Shown here one piece after another: positions 24,410 to 32,983 of a DNA stretch of 64,000 nt (positions are counted from its first letter, which is position 1; every line of letters begins with the position of its first letter). The notes beneath the pieces were generated by a model. That model made no database searches, was not told the DNA's origin, and saw nothing but the letters and a program-made list of their open reading frames with translations. The translations under genes were made by a program, and so were the position numbers. The stretch is taken from contig NZ_CAJNAT010000002.1 of the NCBI RefSeq assembly GCF_905220705.1, positions 434,001 to 498,000 on the forward strand. Direction: 5' to 3'. The DNA is from Paraburkholderia domus. GTDB taxonomy: Bacteria; Pseudomonadota; Gammaproteobacteria; Burkholderiales; Burkholderiaceae.

Positions 24410-26034
24410 CACTTGTCCTCGGTCTTGCCTCGGAGCAGCGCTTCTGGATGGCGTTGGAGATACTCAGCCAGCGCGCGGAACGAGGCCGCTGTTCGCGACA
24501 ACTCGCGCATGGTTTCGGCTGTGCTTTGCTGCAATGGCGAGTCGCTTTGCAACGCGCGATTCGCTGACGTGAGCGTTTCGCGCGCCGTAGCCAGCGTCGA
24601 TTTTGCCTCCGGTGCCACATCGGTATTGATCGTATTCATCAGCGTATCTGCGTCATTGAGCGTTTTTCTCAGGTCGTTGCCGATTCCTTCGAACGGAATC
24701 TTGTTCAGCTTGGCGACGAGGCTTGTAATGGACTCCTGTAAGCCTTGCAGGTTGCCCGGTACGGTTGGCAATTGGGGCGTCGTCTTACTCCAGTCGACGG
24801 TTGCTTTCGGCGCCGAGGGAAAGAAATCGATCGCGATATAGAGTTGACCGGTCAGCAGGCTCGCCGTCCTGAGCTGCGCCCGCAGCCCTTTCTTCACCAG
24901 ATAGTCCGCAAATTCTTTCCGCTCCGACGGTATTGCTCCAACAGCGCTTCCTGAATCGTCGCGTGAAATCAGGCGCTCCGGGAAAATGCTCACCTCGACG
25001 GGGATACTGAATTCCTTCGTCGCCGGGTCAAAATGCGTATTGATCGCCGATACCTCGCCGATGACTATTCCACGGAAGTCGATGGGCGCTCCGACAGTCA
25101 ATCCGCGCACGGACTCCTTGAAGTTCAGCACGTATTTATCGACGACTGCGTCATGCTGCTTCATCGCCTCGGCCCGGCCTACGAAAAGCTCGTACTGGTG
25201 CTGCGCGTCTGCTTCAAGCCGGTTCGTCGCGCCAGATGGGTTCTCGAATGCGAGGCCGCCAATCAGGACTGACACCAGCGATTCGGTGTTGACCTTTACG
25301 CCTGTCGTATCCAGCGTCACATCGACACCGCTTGCGTGCCAGAAGCGGGTATCGTCCGTCACGTAGCGGTCGTAAGGCGCGTTGATAAAGACATGGATGA
25401 TCATTCCCGCACCTTCGGGATCAAGCGCGAAGGAGACGATCTGACCGACCTGGAGCCGCCGGAAGAACACTGGCGAACCGATATCGAGCGAGCCCAGGTT
25501 ATCGCTCTTAAGCACGAACTCTCGCCCTGGTGTGCCTGAGGCCAGGACCGGCGGCGACTCAAGTCCGACGAAATCGCTGCGCGTTTTTTGCGCCGACCCG
25601 ATGTCCATTCCGACGTGCGATCCGGACAGCAAAGTACCTATGCCCGATACCGTGCCTCCAGAGATGCGCGGTCGAACAACCCAGAAACGCGTATCGTCGA
25701 CGAGCATGCTGGCAGCGTTGCGGGACATTTCTGCGCTGGCAATCACTGTCTTATGATCACCTGAAAGTTCGACGCTCTTGATCACGCCGATATCGACATT
25801 CTTGAACTTGATCTTCGTTTTGCCAGCCTCAATACCTTCACCCGTCGAAAATCTGATCGTGATGGTTGGGCCGCTTTTCATGACCGATTGCACGACCAGC
25901 CAGCCGGCTATCAGGAGTGCGACCATCGGCACCATCCACACCAGCTGCAGCCGCCAATTCGACCGTTTGACAGCAAGGGCTGCTGGAAAGACGGCCGCAC
26001 TTTGCTCATCCAACTGCACAGGCGACTCATTCAC
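24409..26034 (-). CDS. pqiB: PqiB-type MCE protein (periplasm-spanning lipid tunnel)
   Basis: 541 residues. An N-terminal TM helix (residues ~32-52) is followed by three MCE domains: SGPTITIRFSTGEGIEAG near 54, DNLGSLDIGSPVFFRR near 172, and VRGLTVGAPIDFRG near 312. A long C-terminal helical coil (residues ~430-530) forms the needle of the tunnel. Length and domain number agree with PqiB, not with the single-MCE MlaD. It overlaps pqiA by 8 bases and pqiC by 1, so the three form one operon. Confidence 0.93.
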   Translation of the reverse strand: MNESPVQLDEQSAAVFPAALAVKRSNWRLQLVWMVPMVALLIAGWLVVQSVMKSGPTITIRFSTGEGIEAGKTKIKFKNVDIGVIKSVELSGDHKTVIASAEMSRNAASMLVDDTRFWVVRPRISGGTVSGIGTLLSGSHVGMDIGSAQKTRSDFVGLESPPVLASGTPGREFVLKSDNLGSLDIGSPVFFRRLQVGQIVSFALDPEGAGMIIHVFINAPYDRYVTDDTRFWHASGVDVTLDTTGVKVNTESLVSVLIGGLAFENPSGATNRLEADAQHQYELFVGRAEAMKQHDAVVDKYVLNFKESVRGLTVGAPIDFRGIVIGEVSAINTHFDPATKEFSIPVEVSIFPERLISRDDSGSAVGAIPSERKEFADYLVKKGLRAQLRTASLLTGQLYIAIDFFPSAPKATVDWSKTTPQLPTVPGNLQGLQESITSLVAKLNKIPFEGIGNDLRKTLNDADTLMNTINTDVAPEAKSTLATARETLTSANRALQSDSPLQQSTAETMRELSRTAASFRALAEYLQRHPEALLRGKTEDK

Positions 26035-27304
26035 TTTCCGACTCCACCGCGTCCCATATCAGCCGCGGGTCGAATGACAGCGCGGCGAACATGGTCAGCA
26101 CGACTACCGCGCCGAACGCAAGCGACCCGGGACCTGCGTCGATCGTTGCAATCGAGCCGAATTGCACGAAAGCGACAAGGATCGTAATCACGTAGATATC
26201 GAGCATCGACCACCGACCGACGAACTCCACTACCCGATAAATACGCGTTCGTTTGTGTGGGATTAGAGGGGAGCGCAACTGGGTGCTCCACGCGAGAAAG
26301 ACCAACGACAGGAGTTTGAGCATGGGCACTACAACGCTTGCGATGAAAACGATGGTGGCCAGAGACCACGATCCGGAGGTCCAAAGATAGACGACGCCAC
26401 TCAGGATCGTGTCGGATTGCGTACCCAATAAAGTACTTGTCACCATGACCGGAAGGAGAATGGCAGGGATGTAAAGGATCATGGCCGCGAACAGGAAAGC
26501 CCAGGTGCGTGCCAGACTATTGGGCTTGCGCCGATGCAGCACCGCGCCGCAACGTGGACAGACTCCGGCATGGGTGTCGGCAAAAAGCGGCTTTGAGAGC
26601 AAGCCGCAATCGTGACAAACGAACAGACCCGCGCGCGCGGCTGTGACCGCGGCGGCACTTGCCTGCAGCGCGTGCGGCACACCGCCCTCACCTTGCAATG
26701 CATCGATGCGCGCCCATATATCGCGCGGATTAAACGTCGCAGCCGCTGCCGCAAGCAGCACCATCACTGCGCCGAATGCCCAGATCGCGACGCCGGGAAC
26801 GACCGTTGCGATGTGCTGGAGTTTGACCAACGCGACCAGCATGCCGAGCATAAGTACTTCGATCATTCCCCACGGCGCAACGTGCCGGAGCACGCGAAGA
26901 ATAATTTCAGGTCTATGAGGAAAACCGCCGGTATGCAACGGCAAGAGCAAATAGATCACAGCCAGTATGTTCAGTGATGGCATCAGGATCGTTGTCACGA
27001 AGACAAGGCCCGCTATTGGCCACATACCGTCCGCGTACAGCGCCGAAGCCGCCCCGAAAAGCGTGGCTTCGACAAGTGTTCCATTGACCCAGAGTCCAAA
27101 AATCGGGAAGCGGTTGGCAACCACAAACAGGATCGCAGCGGCCAGGGTGAACGCCAATGTGCGATCGTGCGCCGTCGGCACACTTTGGTATCTGTAGAGG
27201 AACACACCGCATCGTTGGCACCGGCCTGTGCCGCCTTCAACGAGTGGCGTCTCCGACTGGAGAAGATCGCATTCATGACACGCGATCAGGCTGGCTTTAT
27301 TCAT
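26027..27304 (-). CDS. pqiA: PqiA-type integral membrane protein
   Basis: 425 residues with a duplicated layout: each half starts with a zinc-ribbon pair (CHECDLLQ and CQRCG; then CHDCGLLS and CPRCG) and continues with four TM helices. PqiA is the inner-membrane partner of PqiB. I chose ATG 27304 (MNKASL); ATGs at 27313 and 27328 would add up to 8 residues, and no ribosome site separates them clearly. The stop overlaps the pqiB start. Confidence 0.92.
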   Translation of the reverse strand: MNKASLIACHECDLLQSETPLVEGGTGRCQRCGVFLYRYQSVPTAHDRTLAFTLAAAILFVVANRFPIFGLWVNGTLVEATLFGAASALYADGMWPIAGLVFVTTILMPSLNILAVIYLLLPLHTGGFPHRPEIILRVLRHVAPWGMIEVLMLGMLVALVKLQHIATVVPGVAIWAFGAVMVLLAAAAATFNPRDIWARIDALQGEGGVPHALQASAAAVTAARAGLFVCHDCGLLSKPLFADTHAGVCPRCGAVLHRRKPNSLARTWAFLFAAMILYIPAILLPVMVTSTLLGTQSDTILSGVVYLWTSGSWSLATIVFIASVVVPMLKLLSLVFLAWSTQLRSPLIPHKRTRIYRVVEFVGRWSMLDIYVITILVAFVQFGSIATIDAGPGSLAFGAVVVLTMFAALSFDPRLIWDAVESESE

Positions 27305-27405
27305 CGTGGGCATCCGCTTGCAAGGCACACGATCCGAGAAACGTATGCCCTTCTATCCGACTCGCGCGGCTGTGTTCGTACTAGCGCCAGAGATCGGCTG
27401 ACCTG

Positions 27406-27435
27406 ACGGGGATCGGCCGTGTTGGCCGTCCCCGT
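27406..27435 (-). terminator. Hairpin between the truncated lipoprotein gene and pqiA
   Basis: Arms of 12-13 bases (ACGGGGATCGGCC and GGCCGTCCCCGT, one bulged base) with a 5-base loop begin 18 bases past the stop of the lipoprotein gene on the minus strand. There is no U-tract. It may be a weak terminator insulating pqiABC. Confidence 0.4.
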
Positions 27436-27453
27436 TGTCCTGTACCCGTTGGG

Positions 27454-27720
27454 TCACTTGATCGCCTTGTCCTTGTCCTGCATGCTGCCGAACTGGTTAT
27501 CGGCGCCCCGATAGACCACAACCGGATCAACGATCAATCGACCGTACTTTCGCCAATCGGCCTGGGTGGACAAGCGATACGGTACCCGGCCGGATTCGTC
27601 CTGCTGATTTGGCTGCAAGGAGGACGACGACGCAATTCCCGAATAGGCAACGGGCTTCACGCTCGAGCACCCTATCAAAGCTGTGCAAATTACGGCAATC
27701 AACAGGTGCCGCGGCTTCAT
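27454..27720 (-). pseudogene. DUF3313-type lipoprotein, truncated at 88 residues
   Basis: A lipoprotein signal with lipobox LIGC (Cys18) leads into the start of a DUF3313-like domain: VAYSGIASSSSL, GRVPYRLSTQADWRKYGR and DPVVVYRGADNQFG. Family members I know are over 200 residues, but this one stops after DKDKAIK. The sequence behind the stop does not continue the domain in any frame, so the 3' part was deleted rather than just interrupted. A secreted stub could still be made. Confidence 0.65.
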
Positions 27721-27995
27721 TGACTTGTAAATTCAGATCTCCAGTTTCGATTCCGAGTCCCTCCGTTTCCGAAACCAGACTCAGACATGAGCACTCATGT
27801 GAGTGCGCAAGACTAACACTGCAAATCTGCAATGTAAACCGTCCAGGCGGTTTGTTTCTTGGGCGATCTATCGTCACTGAACGTGCCCCTTATAAGCGGA
27901 AACGCGAGAGTTGCACCCGAAAAAGCGCCCGCGCTACTGGCACGGCGTATGAGTATCAGACAAAGCCGTCCGATACGCGCATGAGGCGCTCGCTG

Positions 27996-28364
27996 TCACT
28001 CCAGCACAATCGGCTGCCCATGCGGCGTGTGTCGAGCGGCAATGTCCCACTCATTCTGACGCTGCAGAAGCATGTCTCCGGTCAGCAGTTCCTTGAATGC
28101 GCAAATGCGCTCCAATGCCGTCAGCCAATGACTGTAGTAGGTGTTGCCATGGTCCGGGTCGCCGGCGGCCTGCGCATCGTTGATTGCCTGATTCAAAAAC
28201 GTCGCCCACTCTGTCCACGTAAACAGGCCACGTTCGTGCAAGGTCAAGGTCATCGCAAACGCCTGAGCTTCCCAGGGTGCGTCGAAGACGGGCCCTGCGG
28301 TGTCACATGGCAATGCCGGCAAGGCGGCACGCAAGTCGGGAAGATCCAGCGGGGTGTGAGTCAT
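27996..28364 (-). CDS. Nitrile hydratase accessory/activator protein (beta-subunit N-domain-like)
   Basis: 122 residues. The stretch FDAPWEAQAFAMTLTLHERG near residue 27 followed by FTWTEWATFLNQAI and the tail YYSHWLTALERICAFKELLT is the hallmark of nitrile hydratase activators, which resemble the N-terminal domain of the beta subunit and insert cobalt by swapping subunits. Start ATG 28364 lies one base after the beta stop (TGA-G-ATG). It is the third and last gene of the alpha-beta-activator operon. A longer frame to 28550 overlaps the beta gene and is not used. Confidence 0.85.
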   Translation of the reverse strand: MTHTPLDLPDLRAALPALPCDTAGPVFDAPWEAQAFAMTLTLHERGLFTWTEWATFLNQAINDAQAAGDPDHGNTYYSHWLTALERICAFKELLTGDMLLQRQNEWDIAARHTPHGQPIVLE

Positions 28365-28365
28365 C

Positions 28366-29037
28366 TCAGACAGGCGCGCCGCCCGGATAGTCGAGGTAAG
28401 ATTCCCAGCAATCGACGCAGACCGAAGCCGCAGTCGTATCGGCGCCCCAAAGTTCTGAGGCATCGAATTGCACTGTGTAGAGCCATTGGGGCTGTTCACC
28501 GAGACCGATCGCATTGGTGTCGGGAAAAACGTGGGCACCGTGAACAGCAACGATACGCCCTCGCCTACCCCGGCAATAGCGTGGCAGACGACAATGAGTA
28601 GATGGATTGAGCTGGCGGGTCAGCACCTCCTCACCGACTTTAAAGCGTGCATTGGCGGCCACCACGCGAACGGCGGGGTTGCCACGGCGCAGAGCAGCGG
28701 CAACCTCGTGAGCCATCAGCACGCGAGAGACCGGCGCCGCCGCATTCATCGACTTGCCGCTCCCGATTTCCTCCGCCGTCGCCAATCCCGCATTCAGTAG
28801 CAGCTTTTGCAGTCCTTCCAACCAGATTTCGAAGTAGCTGCTAGCGAGGTATTGTGCAGGCGGCAAGCTCTCCCGGGCAGCGCGAGACATGTCGATGTTC
28901 CATTTGCCGACTGCGCCCATCGCCAGCGTGATCGCCAGCGCGCGGCGCTCCCAGTCCGCATGAAAGATCAGACTGTCGGCTCCCGGGTGTATCGGGCCGA
29001 ACGACTGCATGCCGCCGAGGTCCTGTGCACCGTTCAT
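28366..29037 (-). CDS. nthB: Nitrile hydratase beta subunit
   Basis: 223 residues. The N-terminus [16 protein letters not shown] and the [16 protein letters not shown] segment are signature beta-subunit sequences. The C-terminal SH3-like barrel (residues ~130-222) contains [23 protein letters not shown] and [12 protein letters not shown]. Together with alpha it hydrates nitriles to amides. The start overlaps the alpha stop as ATGA. Residues of the expected fold are complete and no frameshift is seen. Confidence 0.93.
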   Translation of the reverse strand: MNGAQDLGGMQSFGPIHPGADSLIFHADWERRALAITLAMGAVGKWNIDMSRAARESLPPAQYLASSYFEIWLEGLQKLLLNAGLATAEEIGSGKSMNAAAPVSRVLMAHEVAAALRRGNPAVRVVAANARFKVGEEVLTRQLNPSTHCRLPRYCRGRRGRIVAVHGAHVFPDTNAIGLGEQPQWLYTVQFDASELWGADTTAASVCVDCWESYLDYPGGAPV

Positions 29038-29702
29038 GGCGACTCCCGCACCGATTCTGGTGTCTTCGGCAGTCCCGTGCCGATCATCGAGTCACGTGTC
29101 ACCAGGTCCGCGAGCGCTTCCTCGGAGAGACCCGCGGTTCCGGGAGGCTGCATCGGCAACACCAGATAGCGAACCTCGGAGGTGGAGTCCCACACGCGAA
29201 ACTCGACGTCGGCGGGCTGTTCGAAGCCGAACTCCTTCAATACGCCGCGCGGATCGATGACCGCTCGCGACCGGTAAGGGGCCGACTTGTACCAGACCGG
29301 TGGAAGCCCAAGTACCGGCCAGGGATAGCATGAGCACAATGTGCAGACCACCATGTTGTGCACCGTGGCGGTGTTCTCCAACACGACCATGTGTTCGCCC
29401 TGCCTGCCGGTATAGCCCAGCGAAGCGATAGCTGCGGTTGCGTCTTCGAGTAACCATTTTCTGTACGCCGGATCGCGCCATGCCTTCGCGATCACGCGCG
29501 CGCCATTGCGCGGGCCCACCGTATGCTCGTAGGTCTCGATCAGTGCGTCCAACGCGTGGGGATCGACGTATCCCTTCTCGACTAACAGGGATTCCAGCGC
29601 ACGGACACGCAAGTCCATTTCCGACAGCGCACTGCCCGAGTGATCGTGATCGTCCGCATGCGGATGTTCGGGCTCCTGACGTTGGGGATCGTTAGGGTTC
29701 AT
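29034..29702 (-). CDS. nthA: Nitrile hydratase alpha subunit, cobalt type
   Basis: 222 residues. The metal claw motif is [11 protein letters not shown] near residue 112. Thr between the first two Cys marks the cobalt class; iron enzymes have Ser there. The two Cys that become sulfinic and sulfenic acids are present. The N-terminus is unusually His/Asp-rich ([10 protein letters not shown]), common in this branch. Start ATG 29702. It is the first gene of the operon. No amidase, nitrilase or aldoxime dehydratase lies within 10 kb to process the amide or make the nitrile. Confidence 0.93.
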   Translation of the reverse strand: MNPNDPQRQEPEHPHADDHDHSGSALSEMDLRVRALESLLVEKGYVDPHALDALIETYEHTVGPRNGARVIAKAWRDPAYRKWLLEDATAAIASLGYTGRQGEHMVVLENTATVHNMVVCTLCSCYPWPVLGLPPVWYKSAPYRSRAVIDPRGVLKEFGFEQPADVEFRVWDSTSEVRYLVLPMQPPGTAGLSEEALADLVTRDSMIGTGLPKTPESVRESP

Positions 29703-29810
29703 CGGCGGCCGCCCAGAAGGGTGCGACGTAACGAGTATGGTCGGCGCGCGACGCAAACGCAATTCGCTTGCACACGCCGCACGTGGAGCCCCGGGTTGGT
29801 CGACTTCTGC

Positions 29811-30038
29811 TCACGGCAGCGAGGCAAGCATGATCGACAGCCTTCTGATATGCGCTTTGAACGCATCGCTCGCTTCGCGATCGGTTGTCGGGTCCAGGTG
29901 CGACGTCTCGGCAAGTCTGACTTGCTCATGAAAATCGTTGACGACCGTGCGTCTTACGTCCGGCGGCAATGACCGTATGATGGATACAAGCAAAGCTTCT
30001 TCGGCATGAATCATGCCTAGAATCGAATGAATATCCAT
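29811..30038 (-). CDS. Conserved-looking small helical protein
   Basis: 75 residues, start ATG 30038, on the same strand and 108 bases upstream of the nitrile hydratase alpha gene. The sequence is strongly helical, with heptad-like spacing (MIHAEEALLVSIIRSLP, then EQVRLAETSHLDPTTDREAS) and no signal or TM segment. I do not recognise the family. The clean protein-like composition and short gap suggest it is transcribed with, or just before, the nitrile hydratase genes. Confidence 0.5.
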   Translation of the reverse strand: MDIHSILGMIHAEEALLVSIIRSLPPDVRRTVVNDFHEQVRLAETSHLDPTTDREASDAFKAHIRRLSIMLASLP

Positions 30039-30191
30039 GGAAGACACTCCGTCGAAGGCGTCGTAAATACAATTTAGCACGCCCCTGCCGAACGTCTCGG
30101 ACTACTTCGGAAGCCTCTTGCCCATGGCATCGGACAGCGAGCGAGTATCCAGGCACATCGAACTCGATCGCATGCGTCGGTCAGGCCGTCT

Positions 30192-30974
30192 TCACTGGCC
30201 GTAGACGTCGAAGTCGAAATACTTTTTCGCGATCCTGTCGTACGTGCCGTCCGCGCGCATATCGGCGATTGCCTTGTCGATTTTCGCCTTCAGGTCGGTA
30301 TCTTCCTTGCGCAAACCGATCGCAGTGCCGCTTCCGAGCGTCTTCGCATCGTAGAGCGGGTTGCCGGCGAACGCGAAGTCCTTACCTCGCGGCGTCCGCA
30401 GGAAGCCGACGTCAGCCTGCACGGCGTTTTGCAACGATGCGTCGATGCGCCCGGCGATCAGGTCCGAGTAAACGAGATCCTGATCCTGGTAAGACACAAT
30501 CACCGCGCCGGCCGGCTCCCAGTAGGTTTTCGCATACGTTTCCTGGATCGAGCCCTGCTCAACGCCGATTCGCTTGCCCTTCAGCGCTTCCGGCGCCGGT
30601 ATGATCGTCGAGCCCTTCTTCGCGACGAGGCGTGTCGGGATCCGGAATACCTTCGACGAGAACGCGATCTGCGCCTGACGCGCCGGCGTCATCGACATCG
30701 TCGATAGCACGCCGTCGAACTTGCGCCCCTTCAACGCAGGAATCATCCCGTCGAAGGCGTTTTCGATCCACACGCATTTTGCGTTCAGGCGGCGGCAGAT
30801 CTCGTTGCCCAGATCGATGTCGAAGCCGACAAGCTGGCCGTCGGCGGATTTCGATTCGAACGGCGGATAGCTCGCGTCGACACCGAATCGCACGGTCGAC
30901 CAATCATTCGCGATTGCGTTGCCGGACGATACGGCGAGCAGCGCAATCGCCAGGGCTGCCAGCATGGATTTCAT
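30192..30974 (-). CDS. ABC transporter substrate-binding protein, basic amino acid (HisJ/ArgT) type
   Basis: 260 residues. A signal peptide (residues 1-22, ending GNAIA) is followed by the family 3 fold: VRFGVDASYPPFESK, then FDIDLGNEICRRL, and KFDGVLSTMSMTPARQ. These match lysine/arginine/ornithine- or histidine-binding proteins. AAAGGAA lies before ATG 30974. No permease or ATPase genes are adjacent, so it is an orphan that must share a membrane complex encoded elsewhere. The AT-rich stretch 31110-31160 upstream is the likely promoter. Confidence 0.9.
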   Translation of the reverse strand: MKSMLAALAIALLAVSSGNAIANDWSTVRFGVDASYPPFESKSADGQLVGFDIDLGNEICRRLNAKCVWIENAFDGMIPALKGRKFDGVLSTMSMTPARQAQIAFSSKVFRIPTRLVAKKGSTIIPAPEALKGKRIGVEQGSIQETYAKTYWEPAGAVIVSYQDQDLVYSDLIAGRIDASLQNAVQADVGFLRTPRGKDFAFAGNPLYDAKTLGSGTAIGLRKEDTDLKAKIDKAIADMRADGTYDRIAKKYFDFDVYGQ

Positions 30975-31319
30975 GTTTTTCCTTTCATCAGTCTTTTAAA
31001 GAAATGCGCGCCTGAATGAGCAACCAAGAGCAACCACAAACGTGCGGTAAGCGCGCCGGCGCGCCGGAACCCCGTGCCAGAACCGCATCCGGCGCGCAGC
31101 GCCCGACATTCGACCGTAATTCGCTCGATCTTACAAATTCATTAAAAAAATCAATTCATGCATAGGACGCATCCAGCCAGGTGCAACGCGTATCGATGTG
31201 TAAGCCAGACTTTCTACAATGAATGCACTGGCACGCGGGGCTCAGGATTGCCTGCCGAACCTCCCCCGCCGGTCGCTGATGGTTGGAGGCTGCGCGCCCG
31301 TATCGCGGAAGGATTCACC
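30975..31319. other. Divergent promoter region
   Basis: No gene is supported here. It separates the substrate-binding protein (minus) from a small membrane protein (plus). Bases 31125-31165 are AT-rich (CATTAAAAAAATCAATTCAT) in an otherwise GC-rich window, which is what a shared promoter region would look like. Confidence 0.4.
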
Positions 31320-31541
31320 ATGAAACCTGACCAGTTGGAAGCGCATGCGAACCCGGAGGAAACGACAGGGAGCAAGGTGCGGATCGTGCTGGCGGCGCTC
31401 GGGACCTTGATGGCGGTTTTCGGCATCGCCATTTGCGTATTTGGCCTCGTCGAGTTCAACAACGCAAAGATCCTTATCGGCGTGTGCGTCATCGTGGTTT
31501 CGACGATTACCTACATTTTGATGCTGACGGGAGGCGGGTGA
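31320..31541 (+). CDS. Small membrane protein with two TM helices
   Basis: 73 residues. A charged N-terminus (MKPDQLEAHANPEE) is followed by two hydrophobic helices (VLAALGTLMAVFGIAICVFG and ILIGVCVIVVSTITYILML) and a GGG end. A GGAAGG site lies 7 bases before ATG 31320; a longer upstream frame lacks family character. No known family was recognised and neighbours give no clue. Confidence 0.6.
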   Translation: MKPDQLEAHANPEETTGSKVRIVLAALGTLMAVFGIAICVFGLVEFNNAKILIGVCVIVVSTITYILMLTGGG

Positions 31542-31786
31542 CGCGAGGCCAGACGGCAGCTGGCTGCCAGATCAACATCACGCTTCGTATGCGTTCGGCC
31601 TGAATTGTCTCGGGGTTGCGCCGACAAGCTTACGCATCATTCCCTTGAGGGCGTTGCGTCGAACGAAGCGGCGCAGGAGTGAGTCCGTCAACTACTCGCG
31701 CTAATAGCCATACAGCCCACATCCCCTACAGAATGGGATGTACCTGCCGCAAGCCATGTAGGGGCGTACGCCAAGGGGCCGACCCG

Positions 31787-32761
31787 TCATCCGTGAGCGT
31801 GCTGATTCCGGTCACTCCGCCATTGCGAAAACGTCAGCGTGCGCAAACCCACGTCGGCCGGCTCTATTCTGGTCCAGCAATAGAAAGCGTCGTCCCAGCC
31901 CGGGACGGTTCGCGGCTTTACCGTCCTGAAGTGCTTACCAGGACGGAAGGCCAGGTGCGGCCAGAAAACAGGCATCGACTCGCGTACCGCCATTTGCCTC
32001 AACAGATCCACCGGCCCACTCTCATCCGCCACGATCTCCGCCTGGGAGATCCAGTCGTTCTCGGCCCAGGCAAGGAAAACGCTCGGGTTGCCCGCACGAT
32101 CGAACATCAGGATGGCATTCTGCTCCGGACGCCAGTAGTACTCGACGATGCCTTCAGCGGCAACCACCTCGTCGATGACCTTCCTCGTTCTCGGATCGCA
32201 ATAGGTCGTGCCGTTTTCGCCCAAGCCCAGCCAGCCTGCCTCTGAGCAATGCCTGTTTTTGGCGTCTTTCAGATAATGAACCAGTCTGCTGGCTGAATCC
32301 GTATCCGTTTTTCTCAGATACAAATCGACGATTCCGGCATTGAAGGCCTTCACCGCGACGGTCTCATCCGCGACGCCGGTCAGGAGCACCTTTGCGCAAC
32401 GCAAATTGGATATGGAAGAAAGGAATTCGACGCCGTTCAGCCCGGGCATGTCGTAATCGACGACAACTGCGGCTACCTCCGCGAATCGGGAATCCCGGGT
32501 CAGTACGTCTCGCTGCGCCGAGCTTTCTGCAAACCGCTCCAGGCCGTTCTCGCTCAGACAAGCCGACGCCGGCGCAAACTCCAGCGAATTTTCGCGGGCA
32601 TGTTTGCGGATGAAAGCGAGTGCTGTTTGAGGCCGCGTGAAAAACAGATTGGTGGAAATATCCGGAAAGAATCTGCGTAATGCATCAAGGTATCTGTCGC
32701 TGTCGTCCACGAAGACGACAGATGCCGGATAGGAAACAGGGGGTCGAATAAAATTGTTCAT
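31787..32761 (-). CDS. Response-regulator-like protein with stretched receiver domain and unknown C-terminal domain
   Basis: 324 residues. Receiver landmarks are present: acidic pair D19-D20 in VVFVDDSD, phosphoacceptor D102 in VVVDYDMPGLNG, the Thr in VLLTGVAD, and the Lys in YLRKTD. The 82-residue spacing from acidic pair to phosphoacceptor is much longer than the usual ~45, so about 35 residues are inserted. The C-terminal half (residues ~185-324) has no helix-turn-helix or known output domain; it is Trp-rich (YYWRPEQ, WAENDW, WRSDRNQ). ATG 32761 is used; the next upstream Met has no ribosome site. No partner kinase is adjacent. Confidence 0.75.
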   Translation of the reverse strand: MNNFIRPPVSYPASVVFVDDSDRYLDALRRFFPDISTNLFFTRPQTALAFIRKHARENSLEFAPASACLSENGLERFAESSAQRDVLTRDSRFAEVAAVVVDYDMPGLNGVEFLSSISNLRCAKVLLTGVADETVAVKAFNAGIVDLYLRKTDTDSASRLVHYLKDAKNRHCSEAGWLGLGENGTTYCDPRTRKVIDEVVAAEGIVEYYWRPEQNAILMFDRAGNPSVFLAWAENDWISQAEIVADESGPVDLLRQMAVRESMPVFWPHLAFRPGKHFRTVKPRTVPGWDDAFYCWTRIEPADVGLRTLTFSQWRSDRNQHAHG

Positions 32762-32983
32762 GTTTTGACGTGGAATATGTGGCGCGCCTTGCACCGGCTT
32801 ACATACCGGATTCTCTCACGCTGGCTCCCGGGCCGATTCCCGCTGAACCCATATAGTACCGGGGTATTGCATGAGCAGTGCAAACTTGCGCGGCCGTTCC
32901 GTCATAGTATGCGGATGGAATAGTTTAATTTTGATGGCACCGCGGTGGTCGTGAATACCGGACACGCGCTCGTCGAAAACGCA

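Noticed and set aside
27609..28601. 330-codon plus-strand open frame
   Set aside because: Runs antisense across the lipoprotein stub and the nitrile hydratase accessory/beta genes; Arg-rich and without domain.
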